From Panopea generosa (taxonomy: Eukaryota > Mollusca > Bivalvia > Adapedonta > Hiatellidae): 64,000 nt of DNA. The notes under the pieces were generated by a model. It made no database searches and was not told where the DNA came from. It saw nothing but the letters and a program-made list of their open reading frames with translations. Both the position numbers and the translations under genes were made by a program. This document shows positions 58,301 to 64,000 of this stretch, piece by piece (the first letter of the stretch is position 1; every line of letters begins with the position of its first letter). The DNA lies in the NCBI GenBank assembly GCA_029582155.1, contig CM055911.1:21014014-21078013 (forward strand), given 5' to 3'.

Positions 58301-58562
58301 TTAATTTATTGTATAATAATTTATATATAGTTTTATAAAAAAATGTAAACACAAGACAAACCAACACATCAGAGCTCCCAACAGTACCACTAGGCTTCTA
58401 TTGTTGCACCCTGGAAAGTGGGTAAGTTAATAACCGATCAGACTGAAATACGAACCTGTCTAACTCGTTGTGGGTGTTCTAGTAGCAAGAAAGGAATGGG
58501 TCATAGTTCGTAATGTACTTATTCAAACTGATTATCTTTCAAATGTTATAAAATATATGAAA

Positions 58563-58568
58563 TTTATT
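58563..58568 (-). terminator. Candidate poly(A) signal of the cadherin-like gene
   Basis: TTTATT on + is AATAAA on the gene's strand, about 180 bases past the stop codon. It is plausible by position only; the motif is common in AT-rich DNA. Confidence 0.35.
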
Positions 58569-58745
58569 GTATAGCTGATATATTTCACTATTGATATAGA
58601 TCAATATATAGACATCTTGCATTACCATATTTCAATGTAAATATTCCAATATTTATCTGAACACATTTCTAAATTGTATCAGTTGAGATATATAATACAA
58701 ACCGGGTAATTCCTTTAAATGCTACCAAACAATCTTATTGATCAA

Positions 58746-59008
58746 TCAATATTTCACAACGAGCAGCAGGAGGAGAGACAATATTGTCATAATGTTGATG
58801 GTGATTGCTGTAGCGCTACTACAAGTTGCTGCACAAAATCCTGCACATTGTGTTGACGAACCGACGCAGATAGTAACTAATGTTGAAGACGTAAGACCTG
58901 AGGATATAGCTCCTGTAACTGTCACTTGGTGTAAGCTTTGTACAGCTCGATTCAAAGCAGCGGCGGTTACAATTGATCCGGCAGATGAAAGTGTAAAAAC
59001 GTCACTAG
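58746..59008 (-). CDS. Cadherin-like protein, last exon with hydrophobic C-terminus
   Basis: A TCTATTTTCAG acceptor precedes this exon on the minus strand. Two bases complete a split codon from the exon at 59510-59575. The frame then gives the second half of a cadherin-type repeat (VFTLSSAGSIVTAAALN, HQVTVTGAISSGLTSSTLVTI). A short Cys-rich stretch follows (five Cys in QCAGFCAATC and flanks), then a terminal hydrophobic run ILSLLLLLVV ending KY and TGA. Cytoplasmic tails and catenin sites of classical cadherins are absent. A tail this short suggests a GPI-anchor signal, with the small residues SSA just upstream as a possible processing site; this is inferred. The overlapping plus-strand frame (58738-59043) that mimics a secreted protein is the antisense of this exon. 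Confidence 0.85.
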
Positions 59009-59509
59009 CTGAAAATAGATACATTATAATTTATAACATATAGAATCATTTAATGAATCATAGAGAGTCAAACCTTACTAGCAACCATCTGTCTTAAGCA
59101 GCTATATTTGTTATTGCGTATTTATATGCTTCTACAGCAAATTAAGCAACAACCAGTTTTAGAAATTGTTACTGAACTTTCTACTGACTTGCTGTTTAAT
59201 ACAGACTTGACTGTAACAAACAAATGTATTAACACAAAATGTGTTTGCTATTGTTAACATACGTATTAAGATCAAATGTTTTCTTTATTTATGTCATCAC
59301 AATATTGATGTACTTGCTATAATGCTTTTCATGTAATTTTTATTTTTTATATATCACTGGGATTTACCTATGAATTTGCATTGCTTTGTCATCAATAACA
59401 CAATTACCATGTCAGTAAGGATTCTTATGGTAGTAACTATTATTCATGTCATTGGTTAATATAATAACTGATCAAAATGGTTATATTAAAAAGACAAAAA
59501 GAAACATAC

Positions 59510-59575
59510 GGACAGAGGCATAGGTGATCGTACTGTCACCAGATGATGCTTGTACAGTAGTCGGAATAGTGGTCC
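59510..59575 (-). CDS. Cadherin-like protein, 66 bp internal exon
   Basis: Flanked on the minus strand by a TTTCATTTCAG acceptor and a GTATGT donor. It encodes TTIPTTVQASSGDSTITYAS, the start of a second cadherin-type repeat in which V.A...GDS.ITY occupies the place of the usual 'V.A.D.D.G.n..i.Y'. Phases match both neighbours exactly (two bases in, one base out). The exon is too short to be flagged as an open frame and was found by splice sites and motif. Confidence 0.82.
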
Positions 59576-60172
59576 CTGAAATGAAACATATATAAATGTA
59601 TCATGTAAAAAGTGTTTTAAAGTTAGATTAAAAACTTATAGTCATCAATATGAATTTTAATAGTATAGACAATACATGTAATAAAAGTAATAAAAGAGCA
59701 AGATGTTTCAGAAAAAAACATCGACAGTATGCAAGATGTTTCAGTAAAAAACATCGACAATATGCAAGTTACTCATTATGTATATATTACATACGGAAAA
59801 CTGACACTATCTAGATAATTGAATGAATACAAAGAACGAACAAAAGTTTCGACAGTGTTGTATTCCATGTATTATTCTTACATCCAAATGTAAAAAGACA
59901 AATACACCATAGAAAATGGACCAATGGTATGTTGTGTATTGTGCACACAAACATTCGAACTGCTAAGTTAGTAATTTACCGTACTGTTCCTGACACTGTG
60001 TCCGTGATTCAATGGGAACCTTAACCTAATAAGGTAATAATATACCAGTAAATATATTCTTTAAAACAGTTTGTAAATTGCCTATGTATACGTTTTTACA
60101 TCAGTCGTAAAATATGTACTTGTACACAACTTGTGACATTGTGTTTAAGAGTCACTCATTAAACTCTCTTAC

Positions 60173-60300
60173 CGGAAGCTGTACCGTCAGGTATGATAAC
60201 ACAGTAGTGGAGTTCAGGCCATGTTGGATCATCGGCGACTACGTTGAGAACAGTCAGAGTCATAGTTGCTGTTCCATCGGCAGTGGCGTTATCTATAGCC
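60173..60300 (-). CDS. Cadherin-like protein, 128 bp internal exon
   Basis: On the minus strand an acceptor ending CGCAG and a GTAAGA donor bracket a frame reading AIDNATADGTATMTLTVLNV followed by VADDPTWPELHYCVIIPDGT. This is the end of one cadherin repeat ('A.D....dgtat.tltV.v.DD.P', equivalent to the DxNDxxP linker but lacking Asn) and the first strand of the next. Phase is one base in and one base out, consistent with exons at 62617 and 59510. The small plus-strand frame at 60114-60323 is antisense. Confidence 0.85.
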
Positions 60301-60498
60301 CTGCGCGTGCAAAATTAATATAACTCAATATAAGAGTGCAAACAATGGAATAGCATGAATACCTAAATTTCTTATGTTCTTATTTAAATCATAATCAGAC
60401 GTCGTGTGTTTCGTTTTATTAAACTATTTAATGTCAACAAGTTTTTGGCCGATAGTACCAATAAATTATCGAAATAGATTAAAATGACGTGAGAGTAA

Positions 60499-60615
60499 AT
60501 ATTATATAAATATCACATTCCTGTTAGGGTTCTATTGAAAATTGTCAACCAATTTTTTTGAAGGTTGGCAAATTTCAATAACGCCTTCACAAGAATGTGA
60601 TATTTATTTATATAT
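60499..60615. repeat. Fold-back inverted repeat in a cadherin-gene intron
   Basis: Arms of about 52 bp (60499-60550 and 60563-60615) are reverse complements with several mismatches: AAATATCACATTCxTGT, TTATTGAAAxTTGxCAACC. A 12-base loop (AATTTTTTTGAA) separates them. It could be a small MITE or a structured intron element. Confidence 0.75.
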
Positions 60616-60949
60616 ATCGAAAAAAAATAACATTCAGTAACATGCTTACGTAGATTAGTGTCTATTGATTGGGGTGCTTATTTCAGTATTTTTTTTTTAT
60701 ATTTTGTGAACATATTTATATTTGTGATGACCATTAAAATATACTATTTTCGTCTGCCAGATAAAATGGCATTGGTCTAGTCAAATGCATACTAAAACAT
60801 AACGACTTCTTGTTTGAAACGTACGCACATCAAAGTCGTAATGTAATATGTATATGTGTTGAGTTTATGTCTGCATATTCAACAAATATATATATATATA
60901 CAATTATTAATTTTATTAGATATATGATTGACTGATTGATTGACTATTT

Positions 60950-61095
60950 AGAACCAGTACTCGAGCACACCCGATCTCCGCCAGTAACTGATAACTTTCC
61001 CAATTGAATTAGAGGTGAGAGACGAATGATAATGAGACACATTGTCGTATATCAGTCACCATGGAGACTGTTGTCAGGCCGGGTTAAATACTTGA
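60950..61095 (-). repeat. SINE family B, minus strand, 5'-truncated, in the cadherin-gene intron
   Basis: On the minus strand: AACAGTCTCCATGGTGACTG, TGTCTCATTATCATTCGTCT, AATTGGGAAAGTTATCAGTTAC, GGCGGAGATCGGGTGTG. The tRNA-like head is missing. Confidence 0.8.
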
Positions 61096-62616
61096 AAGAT
61101 ATGGTCGATCGATTTTACAAATGCAAATTAACGTAATAAAATACTTACTATATCATATCTTACATTTTATGTAAACAATGACTGTCAATATTTTGATAGT
61201 TGTTTATGATTAAGATATATCTGAGCTTGTGAGTATTGTTTATTGAATTTTGCGTGAGTGGCTCATTACTGTATTTTGTTTTTGAGAGGTAACAAGATCC
61301 CAATCCTGTTATAAACCAGCAATTCTGACGTAACAGACCAATATATTTCCAACCATCCCTACCGTTACTCATATTTATATATTAATATTTAAGATAACAT
61401 AACTCTTGCATTTAATAAATCTTCATATGTTATATTTTATCGTTTTTTCCTCATGATAGTTTAATCATGCACGATCAATGGCATAGTTTTGAATACAACC
61501 AATATTTCTTACGAATTTTCGACTGACGGCTGGTAACGTAAAACGTCTTAGTTATCAATTGTTTCGACGTTAAAACCGAGTGAATGTGCACAAGTCTTTG
61601 AGACTTTTGCTGATCCATTCATCAACTTGAACTTAACGCAACACATAATTTCCATGCACGAGTATAGTGTTACTATGCAAATACGGAACGAGGCAGGGTA
61701 GTGTTAATCGTCTGCACAATATATATAATATAAAATATTGTAACACAAATATAACTGTATTTGTTGAACTGTTCAAAGAGTAAACTTCTACGTAACGACC
61801 AGTGCAATGACCCATCATGCAATACAGATAATTAGTTTGGTGAACAGTTTAATCAATTTCGTATTTCAAAGATATACAGTTATAAAAAAACATATAGCCA
61901 GGTATTAAATCTATTACATTTAGTTATGCTACCAAACGGTGTAGACTCATTAAAATATAATCGCCTGCATATGTTCACGTGCTTCAGTGTGCTATATAAT
62001 GTTTAGTTATAAAAAGGGTTATAGGGTTTCACCATTTTTACCTTTCATTTTAGTTTAAGTGCTATACGCTACTATGTATGCGTGTGTGAGTATGTGTATA
62101 GATGCGTATATGTGCTCCGTGAACAAAACTATACTTTCTTATGTTCTTATGCAACCATCCTGCGTGTCTTGGTTAAACAGCATAACATTAATTATATTTC
62201 AGATAAATATATTTAACGTAAACCATTGTCAAAAAAGTATAGAATTTCTTATTTTTAACAAAACCATGCCTAAAAATACACACTAAATCTAATAACATTT
62301 TATTATTACATGTCTTACATTTTATAAGCACATTTTCGATAGAGCGGATCGATTACAATCAGAAACATTTATACTTTATTAATCTCAGCAGCAATGTTTT
62401 CAATTAGTTACTGAAATAGATCACACTATCAATACATTCATTTAACTATTTGTACTTAAAATAAAACTATTGTCCATTGTAGTTTTATTGCATTTTGTAC
62501 AGATACTTGTGACACTGTAGCAAAATTCAAACGTCGTCTGAATAATAATTGAAATATTGTTTCATGACAAATGGTGTTTTGATTACTTTAAAATATACGA
62601 GCATACATGTACTTAC
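61096..62616 (-). other. Cadherin-gene intron (remainder), nothing further seen
   Basis: AT-rich. Between the exons at 60300 and 62617 I find the fold-back, a SINE and unassigned sequence. The small open frames show no domain. Confidence 0.5.
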
Positions 62617-62901
62617 TTAATTGTCATAACAAGTATTTCAGCAAACTCGTAATCGAGTGCCTTGCCAATAGCTAGGTTGAGTGTTCCAGTAGTAGAACCA
62701 GGAATGGCAAATAAATTAAACGGATTTACCACCATAGCATACGATGCCTATGGTGTCAGATGCCTGCAGCTACAGCGGTAACAGTTAGCCCTGTTAGTGG
62801 TTTGAGTGATGAGTCACCTTTTTGCTCATTGACACTCGTAAACGTTCCGGTTGCTGTAGCCGACGTACTCGTAGGTGTGGTCCACGACGCTACCGCCGAG
62901 T
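62617..62901 (-). CDS. Cadherin-like protein, 5'-most exon seen, with two single-base frame breaks
   Basis: An acceptor TGCTTTTATAG and a GTAAGT donor bracket 285 bp. The frame starts SAVASWTTPTSTSATATG and TFTSVNEQKGDSSLKPLTG, LTVTAVAA, then is broken. After one extra base it reads SDTIGI, and after a second extra base YAMVVNPFNLFAIPGSTTGT, NLAIGKALDYEFAEILVMTI. LDYE is the cadherin LDRE-type motif, and F.I...TG is the usual strand before it. Both breaks are single G's within 30 bp (about 62745-62775), so they may be sequencing errors or real lesions. Upstream exons must exist but are not visible in the remaining 1.1 kb of the window. Together the four exons make about 1.7 cadherin repeats and a C-terminal anchor. 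Confidence 0.8.
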
Positions 62902-64000
62902 CTATAAAAGCAGTAAAAGTACAATAAATATTTGGTCATTTTATTTTATTATTTTTATTTAACCGTCAATATAAAATTACTTACATATTTAAGTTATTTT
63001 GTTATTCGTTTTTAGTGCTTCGGTATTCAAGTCACGTGATGTGACTCTTTTATATTGTATGCCTTGAAGGTTAGTTAGAATTTGTATACCAAAACACGTT
63101 ACTGTTAAACTGAAAATGAGTTCAAGTACCTTGCATGGTCCAAGAAATTTATGGTGAGACCTCGATGGCATCGAATGATGTTAAAAATTCAAATTCACTG
63201 GAACGCTGACATTCTATGATATTTAACATATAATAGTTCTTACAACATGTATAACGTCATTATACATGAAGTATTCTTAGTAAGATCAGTGTGTTTTCTC
63301 TTTGTTTTAATGATGCACCCCAGCTCATTGCGCATGTATTTACATTTATGCTGCAATCGGTATAAATGAACTATATAGTTTAACTGCATTTAATTTTTAA
63401 ATGAAACATATTTACAGCTGGGCGGAGCTATAACTAATCAGTTTGAACTGTATTGGTTACACGATAGTGTCCTGCTGGTGTTACGTCACGTTATCATGAG
63501 TTTACGTGACCTTTGCTGTAAGTTGCTATAAAAATATACGTGCTCTCATTCAGTGTGTTAGCAAATTTGCTGTTTCAATTATGACATTATGTTTGCGATT
63601 TAATGCATATAATTTGTTTTTATATCAAAATAGCAAACTAACTTAACAGTTGTATCTAAAACAATTGGAAAATATTTGGTTAATGTGCTTCAATTCACGG
63701 GCTTCACGAACATTAAATAATCTGATGTTTAATCCCAATAAAAACTCAAAACTTTGTTTGTAATCCTTAATTATAAGAAAATCCTGTCAAACCAGTGTCA
63801 GCTTCAAACAATTAGGGCATGGCACTATATGTGGTTGAAACATAAATAACGATGCTCAATAGTTCCCAAAGATTAATATAATATCATACAATATGAAAAT
63901 ACAGTCAAATATGTTATCTTAAGCAGACATATTATGTAAATATAAGCATATCCTTTTTTCACATTTTTTGATAACATTTAAATCATTATAGAAAATTTAA
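62902..64000. other. Window end, no certain gene; possible promoter near 63.5 kb
   Basis: No further cadherin exon was recognised. At 63476-63560 on + there is TTACGTCACG (CRE-like), TTACGTGACC, a TATA-like CTATAAAAATAT (about 63527) and, about 20 bases later, TTCAGTGTG (Inr-like). A plus-strand promoter leading out of the window is possible but unsupported by any following exon. Confidence 0.25.

Noticed and set aside
58738..59043. Plus-strand 101-codon ORF with signal-peptide-like start
   Set aside because: The minus strand carries a cadherin exon whose phase fits three upstream exons; the plus frame is its antisense.

Overview
The window is AT-rich animal nuclear DNA from an invertebrate, most likely a bivalve mollusc. 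Genes are split by introns with GT/AG borders. tRNA-headed SINEs are scattered throughout, and there are many tandem arrays of 18 to 165 bp units. Two of those arrays carry the 'AAAGGGCCATAACTC' core that I associate from general knowledge with bivalve repeats; this attribution is inference. Most long open frames are shadows of repeats. There are no operons and no bacterial features.

Layout. 1-5 kb: a Mutator-like (MULE) DNA transposon with 246 bp terminal inverted repeats, an 8 bp target duplication and a decayed transposase fragment, followed by a 248 bp MITE-like element. 5.8-8 kb: a 2.2 kb array of an 18 bp unit. 9.7-12 kb: GTGC and GGAC microsatellites and eight 156 bp repeats. 12-17 kb: SINEs and unassigned DNA. 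17-31 kb: a C2H2 zinc-finger gene on +, with two certain exons, a possible tiny first exon at 17.15 kb, and about 9.5 kb of repeat-filled presumptive intron. Its last exon ends in 43 in-frame heptads made by a 21 bp minisatellite. 31.8-32.7 kb: five 164-177 bp repeats with an internal hairpin. 34.2-36.9 kb: a secreted carboxylesterase (alpha/beta hydrolase) pseudogene on +. 37-41 kb: SINEs, a relic of an uncharacterised transposon-associated protein family, and a 588 bp inverted-repeat element. 44-49.7 kb: a 76 bp array and a tandem segmental duplication in which only one copy gained a 1.3 kb array of a 45 bp unit. 51-58.3 kb: further arrays (155, 20, 77 and 53 bp). 58.7-62.9 kb: the 3' end of a minus-strand gene with two cadherin-type repeats and a C-terminal hydrophobic tail suggesting a GPI anchor. 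Its last exon lies antisense to a plus-strand frame that looks, misleadingly, like a secreted protein.

No functional link between the genes is evident. The zinc-finger protein would be nuclear, the esterase ancestor secreted, and the cadherin-like protein at the cell surface. The zinc-finger and cadherin genes each contain single-base frame breaks, so assembly indels must be separated from real decay before either is called intact or dead. The esterase copy has in-frame stops as well as frameshifts and is very probably dead.
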